A DNA stretch of 64,000 nucleotides from Apoda limacodes (Eukaryota; Arthropoda; Insecta; Lepidoptera; Limacodidae). Of the stretch, positions 58,801 to 60,990 are shown piece after piece; positions within the stretch are counted from its first letter, which is position 1, and each line of letters starts with the position of its first letter. The notes under the pieces are model-generated. The model had not been told where the DNA came from. It made no database searches and was given only the letters and a program-made list of their open reading frames with translations. Position numbers and translations under genes: made by a program. The DNA lies in NCBI GenBank assembly GCA_946406115.1, contig OX291544.1:7440001-7504000 (forward strand), given 5' to 3'.

Positions 58801-60431
58801 TGCAGAACCCTAAAATATGAGTTTTAGGACTTCTTTCAGATAAAAAAGTGTGTTTTACTTAGCTAGGGGTTCCTGAGTAATAGCTTCACTTTTATAAAAT
58901 AATACTTGTATGTGCCTTTTTAGCTGATATTTAACCTTCAATTAACATAAATAATTATCAATTACCCAGTTAGTGAAATAAAATTTGCATTTTTATTTCT
59001 TTAATTATTAATTATTAGTCATATATGTTTATTTCCTCATATTGCAATCAAACCAAATACAATTTGCTGTTTTGATTCATAGAATCATTCAAATAAATTA
59101 AATCAGTCTTTCGTTTTTATTTATTTATATAGAATAAAATTATACTTTGCTAAATTTCAGTAAAGCTTAAAGTAATTCGACAAAACTATCTTAAAAAAAT
59201 TTACCAGGCAGCAATAAAACAACATCTTAACTAGAGAACCCAGTAGCTGTTACAGTCTTTTAAAAAAGTTATGACATCCATTTGAATACAAAAACACAAA
59301 CTAACATGAGAAACCAAGTATATTAAAAATATCTACATTTTGGTGACATCAAGTCCAGTAGACTTCCAAATTCGATCAGCTGAAAGCGCGCTTGTTTATC
59401 ACACAGTCAACCATCACATGTCCTTTAATTCTCCAGACTGTATTGCGGTCTCAATCGCGAAACATTCTAAGGCCAAAAAAAACTGTCATGTAATCATACT
59501 AAAGCTACAACAATAGCTATAGGAGTTTTAAGCCCTTTGTTGATTGCCAGACTTGAAAATGATTTACAAAACATACTATTTATGAGCCAGGCTACTGATG
59601 CCAGCAACCATGGAAACACTAAATTTTTTTTTTTGGTAATTTAATATTTTGATGTAAAAAATGACGGAATGACGACGAAACTTCTTGAAGTAGAGACCAC
59701 ATCAGTGGATTTCAGAACTGATAATAAATCAACTTGCAAACATATTTTTTTTGGCTCTCTAGTGGAGTTTGATTAAACCCGGACTCCAATTAAAACCCCG
59801 CCCGGACTCTCCCGGGACACCCTCCAAACTAGGACAAATCCGGGGAAACCCAGGCGGATGGCAGCCCTAGGTAATGGTAACTAGTACAGCACAAAAATAT
59901 CGGTCAGAGTAACTAAAAGGGGGCGCAAGGGAAAAAATGACCGGACTTCGCCCCCTTTTGTACACCCCAACCAAAATATCACTTACCCTTCAATAAGTGT
60001 TGAGTGTTGAATGAGCCACAGATCACACATAGATCTTGAGATTAATGATAATGCTATTAATACCATCAAACCACTCTCTTTCGACCACAATCCTGGCACC
60101 ATAATCTTCCATAGCGCTTTAAGATCAGACAAAAATCTTGCATCAACTTGTGCTTTTGGGCCCTTTTTATTTTTGTCCTTGATCATATACTGTATTCGAT
60201 CTTCTGGAGATAGTTCTTGTTTAGTAGCTTTATTTTTGCTGAAATTTAAAGTAAATATAAAAATTTTTGGCCTTTTAACAGAATGGTTGGAAACAAAATA
60301 CTATAATACACGAAATATTACCATGTTGATTGCAGAGAATTTCTGAAATACCATGCACTCAATGCAGCAGAAGCTGCAAGAGCAATTTTAACATCAGTCC
60401 TTTCTGTTAATTTACTAAAATTAGGCGCCAT
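336..60431 (-). CDS. ABCD3: ABCD3/PMP70-type peroxisomal half ABC transporter gene (12 exons placed, C-terminus off-window)
   Basis: This is a peroxisomal membrane half-transporter of ABC subfamily D. The family dimerises and imports long-chain and branched acyl-CoA substrates into peroxisomes. The placed exons total 1666 nt, and intron phases agree at every junction except the one flanking a missing exon. In order they give a basic N-terminus with membrane segments, the '[14 protein letters not shown]' stretch, the ABCD EAA-like '[14 protein letters not shown]', Walker A 'GPNGCGKSS' (3131-3157), a Q-loop in '[16 protein letters not shown]' and the signature 'LSGGEKQR' (342-365). Walker B and the C-terminus must lie left of position 1. 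The protein follows ABCD3 more closely than ABCD1/2 as I remember them. The gene spans at least 60 kb because its introns are full of mobile elements. An exon of about 100 nt between exons 3 and 5 was not found, so integrity is unproven. Confidence 0.93.
815..1033 (+). pseudogene. LINE reverse transcriptase C-terminal remnant
   Basis: The fragment ends in '[20 protein letters not shown]' then '[10 protein letters not shown]', the pattern seen at the very C-terminus of many insect LINE ORF2 proteins. It starts without the rest of the protein and is followed by AT-rich TATG-type repeats (1040-1170), which may be its 3' tail. It lies antisense in the ABCD3 intron. Confidence 0.6.
1191..1775 (-). 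pseudogene. 5'-truncated LINE (CR1/Jockey type) with poly(A) tail
   Basis: The minus-strand frame 1266-1772 encodes '[20 protein letters not shown]', '[12 protein letters not shown]' and '[17 protein letters not shown]', the C-terminus of a LINE reverse transcriptase abundant in Lepidoptera. A run of T at 1191-1216 on the plus strand is its poly(A) tail. The left part of the protein is absent, a normal 5' truncation. Related copies are at 5060-5175 and 52370-52925. Confidence 0.8.
3008..3182 (-). CDS. ABCD3: ABCD3 exon 12 (Walker A, Q-loop)
   Basis: The exon has acceptor TATTAG and donor GTTAGT. It encodes '[20 protein letters not shown]' with Walker A 'GPNGCGKSS' (3131-3157), then '[20 protein letters not shown]' and the Q-loop segment '[16 protein letters not shown]'. 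The ATP-binding lysine and serine are present. Phase runs from 2 to 0. Confidence 0.96.
3183..4834 (-). other. ABCD3 intron between exons 12 and 11
   Basis: Holds the palindromic element at 4344-4454 and a SINE-tail-like stretch at 4125-4165 (ACCTGTGCCCCTGTAGTGGG). Nothing else was recognised. Confidence 0.75.
4344..4454. mobile_element. Small palindromic element
   Basis: Left arm 4344-4372 and right arm 4422-4454 are inverted and share AAATGAACCGG and TTGCTATAAT. The spacer is about 50 bp. It resembles a short MITE and lies between ABCD3 exons 12 and 11. Confidence 0.65.
4835..4964 (-). CDS. ABCD3: ABCD3 exon 11 (start of the nucleotide-binding domain)
   Basis: The exon has acceptor TCTCAG and donor GTTAGT. 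It encodes '[20 protein letters not shown]' and '[17 protein letters not shown]', the first beta strands of the ATP-binding domain. Phase runs from 1 to 2. Confidence 0.93.
5060..5175 (+). mobile_element. 3' tail fragment of the same LINE family
   Basis: AGGGTCGGCAACGCACGAGT to the A-run at 5166-5174 matches the extreme 3' end of the LINE at 1191-1775 in opposite orientation. Only about 115 bp were inserted, inside the intron between ABCD3 exons 11 and 10. Confidence 0.7.
5197..5389 (-). CDS. ABCD3: ABCD3 exon 10
   Basis: The exon has acceptor TTTTAG and donor GTAACG, a weaker donor than its neighbours. It encodes '[20 protein letters not shown]' followed by '[20 protein letters not shown]', the conserved ABCD segment between the last helix and the ATPase domain. 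GC content is clearly higher than in the introns. Phase runs from 0 to 1. Confidence 0.94.
5840..6108 (+). repeat. Interspersed repeat R1 (GGTTCCGTAC family)
   Basis: The copy runs from GGCCAAGTGCGAGTCGGACT to GGGTACGGCACCCTAA. AGGGTTCCGTACC near the left and GGTACGGCACCCT near the right are inverted. Other whole or partial copies are at 13690-13760, 14300-14360, 15195-15470, 24030-24122, 46660-46770, 48960-49215 and 58405-58815, on both strands. Confidence 0.75.
6265..6362 (-). CDS. ABCD3: ABCD3 exon 9 (last membrane helix)
   Basis: The exon has acceptor CGCCAG and donor GTAAGT. With the base carried over from exon 8 it encodes '[20 protein letters not shown]' then '[13 protein letters not shown]'. 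The '[10 protein letters not shown]' helix end is typical of ABCD3. Phase runs from 1 to 0. Confidence 0.92.
7065..7182 (-). CDS. ABCD3: ABCD3 exon 8
   Basis: The exon has acceptor TTTCAG and donor GTGAGT. It encodes '[20 protein letters not shown]' then '[19 protein letters not shown]', which continues directly from the EAA-like motif and leads into a membrane helix. Phase runs from 0 to 1. Confidence 0.92.
7421..8262. mobile_element. Non-autonomous DNA element with long terminal inverted repeats
   Basis: About 130 bp at each end are inverted copies. The left arm (7421-7545) contains GCAAGACC, CGGGAAAAAATAATTAAA and GCTGAATTTAACCG. The right arm (8115-8262) contains their complements in reverse order. 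The ends read TATAGC and TATAGT. The interior is very AT-rich and non-coding. It sits between ABCD3 exons 8 and 7. Confidence 0.7.
8408..8502 (-). CDS. ABCD3: ABCD3 exon 7 (EAA-like motif)
   Basis: The exon has acceptor TTACAG and donor GTAAGT. It encodes '[20 protein letters not shown]' followed by '[11 protein letters not shown]'. This is the cytoplasmic EAA-like motif that contacts the nucleotide-binding domain in the D subfamily. Phase runs from 1 to 0. Confidence 0.94.
8503..10317 (-). other. ABCD3 intron between exons 7 and 6
   Basis: Contains the direct repeat pair at 8581-9065 and a GC-richer stretch at 9710-9970 that was not recognised. No coding exon was found. Confidence 0.75.
8581..9065 (+). 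repeat. Direct repeat pair of about 170 bp
   Basis: CTATGGACTGCGCAATAGCC (8586) and CTATGGACTGCGCAACAGCC (8917) start two related stretches of about 170 bp. Both end in ACACTTTTGCG plus a T-rich run. This may be two copies of one short interspersed element. Confidence 0.6.
10318..10387 (-). CDS. ABCD3: ABCD3 exon 6 (membrane helix)
   Basis: This 70-nt exon lies between acceptor TTCCAG and donor GTAAGA. It encodes '[20 protein letters not shown]' and then RPT, a transmembrane helix followed by the Arg-Arg-Pro motif seen in ABCD proteins. It is entered in phase 0 and left in phase 1. Confidence 0.9.
11537..12456. mobile_element. Long-TIR DNA element (about 920 bp)
   Basis: The left arm 11537-11616 and right arm 12376-12456 are inverted copies of about 80 bp that share GACGTTTGCAAACGACCGGA and TCGTAGG. 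The interior includes a copy of another interspersed repeat at about 11880-12195. No transposase frame is present. It lies between ABCD3 exons 6 and 5, ending about 105 bp from exon 5. Confidence 0.7.
11880..12195 (+). repeat. Interspersed repeat R2
   Basis: Contains GTTGTCCCATACAAACTTTG and TCTACGATCAGCGGTTTAGG. Related stretches are at 46880-47115 and, more weakly, 1990-2160. The copy is inside the long-TIR element at 11537-12456. Confidence 0.65.
12562..12742 (-). CDS. ABCD3: ABCD3 exon 5
   Basis: The exon has acceptor TTTCAG and donor GTAAGT. It encodes '[20 protein letters not shown]' followed by '[20 protein letters not shown]' and a hydrophobic helix, a highly conserved ABCD block. 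It begins with one base completing a split codon, so the exon before it must end in phase 2. Exon 3 ends in phase 0 and joining the two directly gives an early stop. An exon of 3n+2 nt is therefore missing from the annotation. Confidence 0.95.
12925..13250 (+). repeat. Interspersed repeat R4
   Basis: TTTGTATGTCTGGATGGATG and GGGATGAAATTTGGTATACA are typical of a common lepidopteran repeat. Related sequence is at 21340-21520 (GATGAAATTTGGCATGGAGA). The 109-codon frame over it is not considered a gene. Confidence 0.6.
13768..13828 (+). repeat. (CA)n microsatellite
   Basis: About 30 uninterrupted AC dinucleotides. Confidence 0.95.
15195..15470 (-). repeat. Interspersed repeat R1, minus-strand copy
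   Basis: This shares CCCTATTACTAAGACTCCGC, CACCAGGCTGTATCTCATGA and GTACGGAACCCTTTGTGCGC with the other R1 copies in opposite orientation. Confidence 0.75.
16408..17065. mobile_element. hAT-like non-autonomous element with 8-bp target duplication
   Basis: The element is 658 bp. Its ends CAGTGGTCGTCAAACT and the complement of AGTTTGACGACCAGTG match at 15 of 16 positions. It is flanked by perfect 8-bp duplications CTCTAAGG (16400-16407 and 17066-17073). CAG-type ends, the GCGGCCC motif just inside both ends and the 8-bp duplication are hAT hallmarks. No transposase frame was found. Confidence 0.88.
17590..18790. repeat. Tandem array of a 140-bp unit (six copies, one split)
   Basis: The anchor AATTTGGTAGACGTGAAG or a close variant occurs at 17652, 18160, 18301, 18445, 18584 and 18740. 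The spacing is 141, 144, 139 and 156 bp for the last five copies. The 508-bp gap between the first two equals one unit plus a 368-bp insertion. Units also share TCCAAAGTACAAGTACC and ATTGCGGTAGTATAAT. The small frames within it are not genes. Confidence 0.8.
17719..18097. mobile_element. TIR element inserted in the tandem array
   Basis: The insertion begins near GGGTTGCACTCCGGGAGTG and has GAAGTGAAAACTT near the left end. The inverted AAGTTTCCACTTC lies near the right end (12 of 13 match). It sits exactly where one array unit is broken, within an A-run. No coding capacity was seen. Confidence 0.65.
19670..19816. mobile_element. Foldback/MITE-like palindrome
   Basis: Left arm 19670-19732 and right arm 19757-19816 are inverted copies sharing ATTCGAGAGAAAAATGTATG and TACGCCAG. 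Only about 25 bp separate them. The whole could fold into one long hairpin. It lies in the big ABCD3 intron. Confidence 0.75.
22868..22895 (+). repeat. (AT)n microsatellite
   Basis: About 14 uninterrupted TA dinucleotides in an AT-rich intron stretch. Confidence 0.85.
23555..24040 (+). repeat. Direct repeat pair of about 180 bp
   Basis: Two stretches (about 23555-23740 and 23873-24040) share TTGATTTATTTGT, ATGCGACAAAAA, GCGTTGACTTA-type sequence and TCGCGTTC. They are diverged copies of one unit. The second runs into an R1-type tail ending GGTACGGAACCCTAA. Confidence 0.6.
24575..25381 (-). repeat. 3' LTR of BEL/Pao, distal piece
   Basis: These 807 bp match 42911-43717 with no difference seen by eye. 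The piece ends at GTAGCTCCAC, the target site duplicated by LINE A. Confidence 0.94.
25382..25750 (+). promoter_or_regulatory. 5' UTR of LINE A
   Basis: This stretch begins with a short ATC repeat and becomes GC-rich from about 25460. LINEs of this type carry an internal promoter here. I cannot point to the exact element. It shares TGTAGACGG with the 5' UTR of LINE B. Confidence 0.55.
25751..27838 (+). CDS. LINE A ORF1 protein, Gag-like with three CCHC knuckles (695 aa)
   Basis: This is the RNA-binding protein of a Jockey-like LINE. It binds element RNA in the ribonucleoprotein. The N-terminal half is rich in Pro and Ser. A conserved block around residues 270-420 includes '[20 protein letters not shown]' and resembles the PRE_C2HC domain found before zinc knuckles. 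Three knuckles follow: '[14 protein letters not shown]', '[13 protein letters not shown]' and '[15 protein letters not shown]', near residues 425-480. The C-terminal third is Pro/Gln-rich. A small Ala-rich helix ('[20 protein letters not shown]') lies near the end and is conserved in LINE B. The start at ATGCCGCCACC is supported by the matching start in LINE B. The frame is intact and overlaps ORF2. Confidence 0.93.
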   Translation: MPPPPGLPPPVRRGGVRKRGVWLRSQPSAAVVARNLFTGEISAADRPFSVAFPPSRPPSRTSMASAISQTSVYSASESGDEIFRDEDLPTLPSMLSPIEDTPPRPDPNSSTTNKDSTSKITPPMSAPRNLNPPSIPLPQRDPRVRGRDTRPRPFALSPSKDPTERARLEAREVIADRQKALANQPSTSKAAVEVSHDPTPVEGMEISEVTPPQPVAPSTLAPPNGRSYAQAISSQTAKASSSQIDAQSASVNASATDPQKKDKNSHPPIIVESLPQWSTHLKKLHTILGHAPNARPFGKGVRFLPKSPIEYRTVVAYIDELSKLDSAVHWYCYSLDSDRPHKIAIKGLPQDTSLDELAKDLALAGFPVSHVRQIPAVRGRPNCIYYAQLQHRHILAELQQLYAVNELLSMPGISIEAWRTRPGPAQCHRCQAFGHASSNCHRPIKCVRCGGEHPASDCDRQSVAVKCVNCRQAHTANSRSCPVFRREARRRGVTINPPLPRNKAQRATNLPPPAPTPLQQLQPQEYDLSSGANLMPPANPPTDRSQALGRKKRSRRKKSAPQPATTVPAITAVAPDTQFVPYIFMPPPQFADPPQPPNASQPPVTNQPPKLKPRTVAAHQHQPPAQIRPSGTQYTQGPPRMQAGALNVARAAIAALNAAIEAIAAGQNPLPALFNGLAQLTTILTWEFNGASSGP
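27816..30524 (+). CDS. LINE A ORF2: APE endonuclease and reverse transcriptase
   Basis: ORF2 nicks the target and copies the element RNA. The endonuclease occupies roughly the first 230 residues ('[10 protein letters not shown]', 'LLGETKL', '[14 protein letters not shown]'). Reverse transcriptase motifs follow: '[12 protein letters not shown]', '[19 protein letters not shown]', '[20 protein letters not shown]' and the catalytic '[10 protein letters not shown]'. The C-terminus has '[12 protein letters not shown]' and ends '[20 protein letters not shown]'. Two in-frame ATGs are possible, 27774 and 27816. I chose 27816 because it lies right before the conserved endonuclease start and overlaps the ORF1 stop by only 23 nt, which suits termination-reinitiation. 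There are no stops or frameshifts. Confidence 0.93.
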   Translation: MGPHRGLKLRIVYWNPGGIIGKTAALRTLVQEHDVHIVLLGETKLRGENELRIPNFFTYRRDEISPANMAFRGTAVLIRRDLIHELLPLPHFTYTRSIGVKLKVGNAELKVFAAYKPPATPFDPSDIDNIFCDATPTLILGDLNTKHQQWGSRISSKSGRELKADAESKNYLVIGPGSPTHYPSADNHAPDVLDIALAHNISWSMSLEVLHDTDTQHLPILLILGVSATGKPLPNPRRITDWAIFHRAMLNFQLPAGGISTPLEVEEAVSSFTTAIAQALRESTNVSATASGKQLLPAHLRTKLKTKRDLRKLWCDSRCPVVKRDLNKISAELSSEIANFRQTAWDQVIFKASENDTALYRLARQITQTPAPICPLIDPAGIRHYHAAERAALFADHFEDQFRPNPIIDPNHTLGVTERVEQFLAAPAPPLRGDYFISPKEVRKEASKLNKRKSPGPDEIPNTAIIMLPRKGLVALTRIFNGILRTGHFPSSWKIGKIIVLPKPGKDRHRPEHYRPITLLSNLAKLFERLLLLRISPHIQLRPEQFGFRDSHSTTLQLVRVLHHMAFELNKGRRTVGVFLDMEKAFDRVWHEGLLHKLLETDIPPMLGRVIASFLDKRSFYVSVENNQSACKPIRAGVPQGSCLSPLLYALFTNDIPTLSDSGLAEGVEDVILALYADDSAYMSSSRKASLAAKKMQRLLDTLPGWLDKWRIAVNASKTAAILTGLQKFLPPKLVFRGQVIEWQPSVKYLGCIIDRPLRMRKMLDHVSAGAVASRACLRPVLSSDLPLRTKTRLYKLYIRSRLTYAAPAWYGLLSSTNKRKLQVVQNKSLRLITGAGRYVRNSTIARDTKTEPLAEFISGLSKRLFTRADDSHHVHLRGIAPLHARPPEGRALPRELIPVGE
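30525..30846 (+). other. T-rich 3' UTR of LINE A
   Basis: About 300 nt are composed largely of repeated TTTTAT, TTTTGT and TTTATTT units. The frame that runs through it is low-complexity and not a gene. LINE B has a shorter version at 36300-36480. Confidence 0.8.
30847..30999 (+). other. Structured 3' tail of LINE A (four hairpins, no poly(A))
   Basis: Four hairpins can be drawn: GGCCT/AGGCC (30852-30868, with an outer AAAGG/CCTTT), CGGGGGTG/CACCCCTG (30886-30906, one G-U pair), GGGAGG/CCTCCC (30928-30947) and CACCC/GGGTG (30966-30979). The unpaired GCCCGGGTCATGG and CCCCGACACCCG are nearly unchanged in LINE B. By analogy with structured LINE tails, this is probably the reverse transcriptase recognition signal (inference). 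Confidence 0.75.
31010..31114 (-). repeat. 3' LTR of BEL/Pao, middle piece between the two LINEs
   Basis: These 105 bp match 43718-43822 with one substitution at 31046. The left side follows the second copy of the LINE A target duplication. The right side ends in the LINE B duplication TCATACAATT. Confidence 0.93.
31115..31465 (+). promoter_or_regulatory. 5' UTR of LINE B
   Basis: About 350 nt precede ORF1. It begins with CATACATACATACG and contains TGTAGACGG shared with LINE A. An internal promoter is expected here from the family, but no element can be named. Confidence 0.5.
31466..33610 (+). pseudogene. LINE B ORF1 (Gag-like, three CCHC knuckles), interrupted by one stop codon
   Basis: The frame matches LINE A ORF1 along its whole length. 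It has the PRE_C2HC-like block and three knuckles ('[14 protein letters not shown]', '[13 protein letters not shown]', '[15 protein letters not shown]'). A TAG at 33035-33037 stands where LINE A has a GAG codon. The same frame then continues for 181 more codons to 33610, including the Ala-rich helix. The stop truncates the Pro-rich tail after the knuckles, so a shortened RNA-binding protein of 523 residues could still be made. Confidence 0.9.
33607..36295 (+). pseudogene. LINE B ORF2 (endonuclease and reverse transcriptase), frameshifted
   Basis: The frame opens within the ORF1 stop ('[10 protein letters not shown]' begins at 33607) with no ATG near it. One extra base in the TTT at 33911-33913 shifts the endonuclease out of frame at the position of LINE A '[11 protein letters not shown]'. 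The second frame then runs unbroken to 36295 and contains the rest of the endonuclease ('[14 protein letters not shown]'), '[12 protein letters not shown]', '[17 protein letters not shown]', '[16 protein letters not shown]' and the catalytic '[10 protein letters not shown]'. The reverse transcriptase is complete but separated from the endonuclease start. Confidence 0.9.
36296..36655 (+). other. 3' UTR of LINE B with structured tail
   Basis: A T-rich stretch (36300-36480) is followed by four hairpins: GGGCCT/AGGCTC (36508-36526), CGTGGGTG/CACCCACG (36542-36561), GGGGTAA/TTACCCC (36579-36603) and TTTACCC/GGGTAAA (36619-36638). The tail from the first hairpin to the insertion border is about 148 nt, as in LINE A. 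There is no poly(A). Confidence 0.75.
36666..37272 (-). repeat. 3' LTR of BEL/Pao, proximal piece
   Basis: These 607 bp match 43823-44429. The three pieces (807+105+607) add up to exactly 1519 bp, the length of the intact LTR. This confirms both LINE borders to the base. Confidence 0.94.
37239..42740 (-). CDS. BEL/Pao gag-pol polyprotein (about 1.8 kb codons, possible N-terminal frameshift)
   Basis: One long minus-strand frame encodes the polyprotein. In order it shows a charged coiled-coil-like N-terminus, a gag part with cysteine-rich knuckles ('[13 protein letters not shown]', '[14 protein letters not shown]', 'CKKCGRWHH'), an aspartic protease ('[14 protein letters not shown]', near 41150), reverse transcriptase with 'YMDDY' (near 39920), the Pao-type '[17 protein letters not shown]', the integrase zinc-binding region ('[20 protein letters not shown]'), the integrase core ('VDYFGPM', near 38150) and a C-terminal DUF5641-like part ('[14 protein letters not shown]'). 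The frame stops 34 nt inside the 3' LTR. From 42617 it is uninterrupted for 1792 codons and has no ATG near its start. The likely start ATG (42862-42860) is in another frame, so a shift near 42700-42740 is probable. No envelope gene was seen. Confidence 0.93.
37273..37283 (-). promoter_or_regulatory. Polypurine tract of BEL/Pao
   Basis: The minus strand reads GCGGGGGAGAA directly before the 3' LTR start TGTTAGCG. This is the expected place and composition for the plus-strand primer. Confidence 0.7.
42662..42862 (-). CDS. Short N-terminal frame of BEL/Pao gag, offset from the main frame
   Basis: An ATG at 42862-42860 lies about 20 nt after the primer binding site and opens a Ser/Thr-rich frame beginning [17 protein letters not shown]. 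It stops at 42662, where the main polyprotein frame is already open. A run of seven C bases lies in the shared stretch. Either a frameshift mutation, a programmed shift or an assembly error separates the two. Confidence 0.5.
   Translation of the reverse strand: MPTTRSESSRSKTTESTQTKTTGESSGTSRDWSQCTPTETSTDVTSQSAKTIRTAPPAPVQKSPGS
42883..42904 (-). promoter_or_regulatory. Primer binding site, tRNA-Tyr type
   Basis: On the minus strand, TGGTCCTGTCGAGCCGGATT lies six bases inside the 5' LTR. It matches the complement of the 3' end of insect tRNA-Tyr (as I remember it, ...CCGGCTCGAAGGA plus CCA) except for one extra G after TGGTCCT. Confidence 0.7.
42911..44429 (-). repeat. 5' LTR of the BEL/Pao element
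   Basis: This intact LTR of 1519 bp reads 5'-TGTTAGCGAC...GTTCGTAACA-3' on the minus strand. It should carry the element's promoter and polyadenylation signals. The AT-rich part (about 43820-44400) and the GC-rich part (about 42911-43170) contrast strongly. The 76-codon frame at 44122-44352 recurs in the other LTR and is not considered a gene. Confidence 0.95.
44499..44532. repeat. Short perfect palindrome between BEL and exon 3
   Basis: A 12-bp stem (ACAAACACAGAC and its complement) flanks a 10-nt loop. It lies between the BEL border (44429) and ABCD3 exon 3. Confidence 0.6.
44676..44745 (-). CDS. ABCD3: ABCD3 exon 3
   Basis: This 70-nt exon follows acceptor TTACAG and ends at donor GTAAGT. 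It encodes '[20 protein letters not shown]' and then MPL, matching the stretch after the first ABCD3 membrane segment. It ends in phase 0. It sits only about 245 bp from the right end of the BEL/Pao insertion, which lies in the intron after it. Confidence 0.85.
45580..46030. repeat. Minisatellite, four units of 110-121 bp
   Basis: CGTGTGCATAACAACTTACC (one copy reads CGTCTG) starts at 45601, 45722, 45832 and 45942. Each unit ends with TTGCGCGAGTTCGACT-type sequence and a run of T. A fifth, lone copy is at about 46785-46860. The 73-codon frame over 45835-46056 comes from the repeat and is not a gene. Confidence 0.8.
46035..46330 (-). repeat. Interspersed repeat R3, minus-strand copy
   Basis: It includes the short palindrome GGGTTCC...GGAACCC (46044-46069) and is the inverted relative of 63100-63425. 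Confidence 0.6.
46660..46770 (-). repeat. Interspersed repeat R1, partial minus-strand copy
   Basis: It shares GCGCGAGTCCGACTCGCACT and GGCTCCCATACAACAAACGT with the other copies. It is truncated on one side. Confidence 0.65.
46880..47115 (+). repeat. Interspersed repeat R2, second copy
   Basis: Shares GTTGTCCCATACAAACTTTG and CAGTCATTTAGGACAAAGCA (one change) with 11880-12195. Confidence 0.65.
48960..49215 (-). repeat. Interspersed repeat R1, minus-strand copy
   Basis: This shares CCTATTACTAAGACTCCGCT, GTCACCAGGCTGTATCTCAT and GCGCGAGTCCGACTCGCACT with 15195-15470. Confidence 0.75.
49427..50989. mobile_element. TIR element of about 1.56 kb carrying a 5S-derived SINE
   Basis: The left end ACGCACGGAAAAAAAAGA and the right end (complement ACGCACGGTAAAAAAGA) are inverted with small differences. 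The interior is AT-rich and non-coding except for the SINE-like insertion at about 50222-50590. No clear target duplication was found, so the borders are tentative. Confidence 0.5.
50222..50590 (+). mobile_element. SINE with 5S rRNA-derived head
   Basis: The stretch 50222-50303 matches the 3' two-thirds of a 5S rRNA gene: GAAGTTAAGCAACGTCG and GTCAGTACTTGGATGGGTGA are the internal RNA polymerase III promoter parts (A box and C box). It is not a functional 5S gene, because the 5' end and the last stem are altered. A body with two copies of GGTAGACTGACT...GCCTCCAGAAAAGAGGC (about 105 bp apart) follows, ending in GGCCTGTGCC...GTAGGGCAC, like the tails of lepidopteran SINEs. Confidence 0.65.
52370..52925 (-). 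pseudogene. LINE C-terminal remnant, second copy
   Basis: The minus-strand frame 52452-52925 gives '[20 protein letters not shown]', '[14 protein letters not shown]' and '[17 protein letters not shown]'. It is the same family as 1191-1775. About 25 residues in the middle are deleted with a frameshift, so the copy is decayed. It extends a little further toward the reverse transcriptase than the first copy. Confidence 0.78.
53540..54350 (+). pseudogene. Decayed Jockey-like LINE reverse transcriptase fragment
   Basis: Across broken plus-strand frames one reads '[18 protein letters not shown]' (about 53795-53850), '[20 protein letters not shown]' (about 54066-54125) and '[11 protein letters not shown]' (about 54190-54225). 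These match the linker and first reverse transcriptase motifs of Jockey-like LINEs. Several stops and frameshifts are present. The minus-strand frame over 53283-53747 is not recognised. Confidence 0.65.
54800..55600 (+). pseudogene. Decayed RTE-type LINE reverse transcriptase fragment
   Basis: Broken plus-strand frames read '[16 protein letters not shown]' (about 54835), '[17 protein letters not shown]' (about 54950), '[15 protein letters not shown]' (55088-55135; FADN where FADD is usual) and 'YVYLGHLIS' (about 55220). The order and wording fit the RTE clade. The segment between the PLY motif and the FADD-like motif is shorter than expected, so there is an internal deletion. The catalytic FADD reads FADN. 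Confidence 0.7.
56097..57973. mobile_element. Long-TIR DNA element (1.9 kb), non-autonomous
   Basis: The left end GGGGCCGTTCAAGTATACGT and the right end (complement GGGGCCATTCAAGTATTACG) are inverted. Similarity goes on for roughly 100 bp, including a G-run and TTTGCTTA. The interior has no transposase frame but several purine runs. It lies in the ABCD3 intron between exons 3 and 2. Confidence 0.7.
58405..58815 (+). repeat. Interspersed repeat R1, plus-strand copy with internal duplication
   Basis: It starts CGGCCAAGTGCGAGTCCGAA and ends at GGGTGCAGAACCCTAA. The middle stretch with CCCCCTTAAATATTT occurs twice (about 58490 and 58625), so this copy has a partial internal duplication. Confidence 0.7.
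59987..60238 (-). CDS. ABCD3: ABCD3 exon 2 (N-terminal region and first membrane segment)
   Basis: The exon follows acceptor TTTCAG and ends at donor GTAAGT. It enters and leaves in phase 2. It encodes a lysine-rich linker, then '[20 protein letters not shown]' and a hydrophobic segment '[18 protein letters not shown]' that begins the transmembrane domain. The motif '[20 protein letters not shown]' aligns with the ABCD family at the first membrane helix. Confidence 0.93.
60322..60431 (-). CDS. ABCD3: ABCD3 exon 1 (start codon)
   Basis: The start ATG is at 60431-60429 in a good context (TCAGCTATGG). The exon encodes 36 residues beginning [15 protein letters not shown], then a small hydrophobic stretch rich in Ala and Leu. 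It ends in phase 2 before the donor GTAATA. The N-terminal region of ABCD3 proteins carries the peroxisomal targeting information. This start is the first in-frame ATG and fits the usual N-terminus of the family. Confidence 0.88.
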
Positions 60432-60990
60432 AGCTGATTGGTATCAAAAGCTTAAATATTTGCATAAAATTGATCATCAAGAAATAATTATAAACAAGAA
60501 ATACGTTCACTCAACACAAAAATAAAATAAATACTAATTTTTTTTTAACTGGAAAATAACAAAGGCTTTGGCTGGCCTGGAACCTTAAAGATAATCCGTA
60601 GCAAAAACGTAGTGATTATATTCTCTTTGGGCGTAGCTTTAGGCCAGATGGCTTAGACAAGTGTACACAGTATCGATACCGATCATAGTCAGGTAGTCAT
60701 TTTTATTAAGTATATTTTTTATATAACAATTCCAGAATCTGCATTCTGTGTGATTTTAGTTTGGCTCTCCATTCAAGTATACATTTGACAGACGATGAAG
60801 CTAAGATTTAGCAAGCCTAGATAGTTTGAATGGTAAATAAATATATAAATAATGCCTAATGAATTATTTTGGACACATCCGAGTGTCCATACATCTCGTG
60901 CAATGTCGGCATATACTTCCATATTTGTCAAACAGCTTAAACCTCGTGACTGATTGAGTGAGTCGAGTCCTGGGCAATCCTTGCACAGCG
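60432..60990 (-). promoter_or_regulatory. Upstream region of ABCD3
   Basis: This is where the 5' UTR and core promoter of the host gene should lie. I see no clear TATA box or CpG-rich core. It lies directly between the start codon and the Gypsy remnant. The call is positional only. Confidence 0.35.

Larger units (their letters stand above)
44746..59986 (-). other. ABCD3 intron between exons 3 and 2
   Basis: This intron of about 15 kb contains the minisatellite, R1-R3 copies, the TIR element with the 5S-derived SINE, three LINE remnants and the 1.9-kb TIR element. GC-richer stretches at 45290-45480 and 47470-47600 were not recognised. No host exon was seen. Confidence 0.75.
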
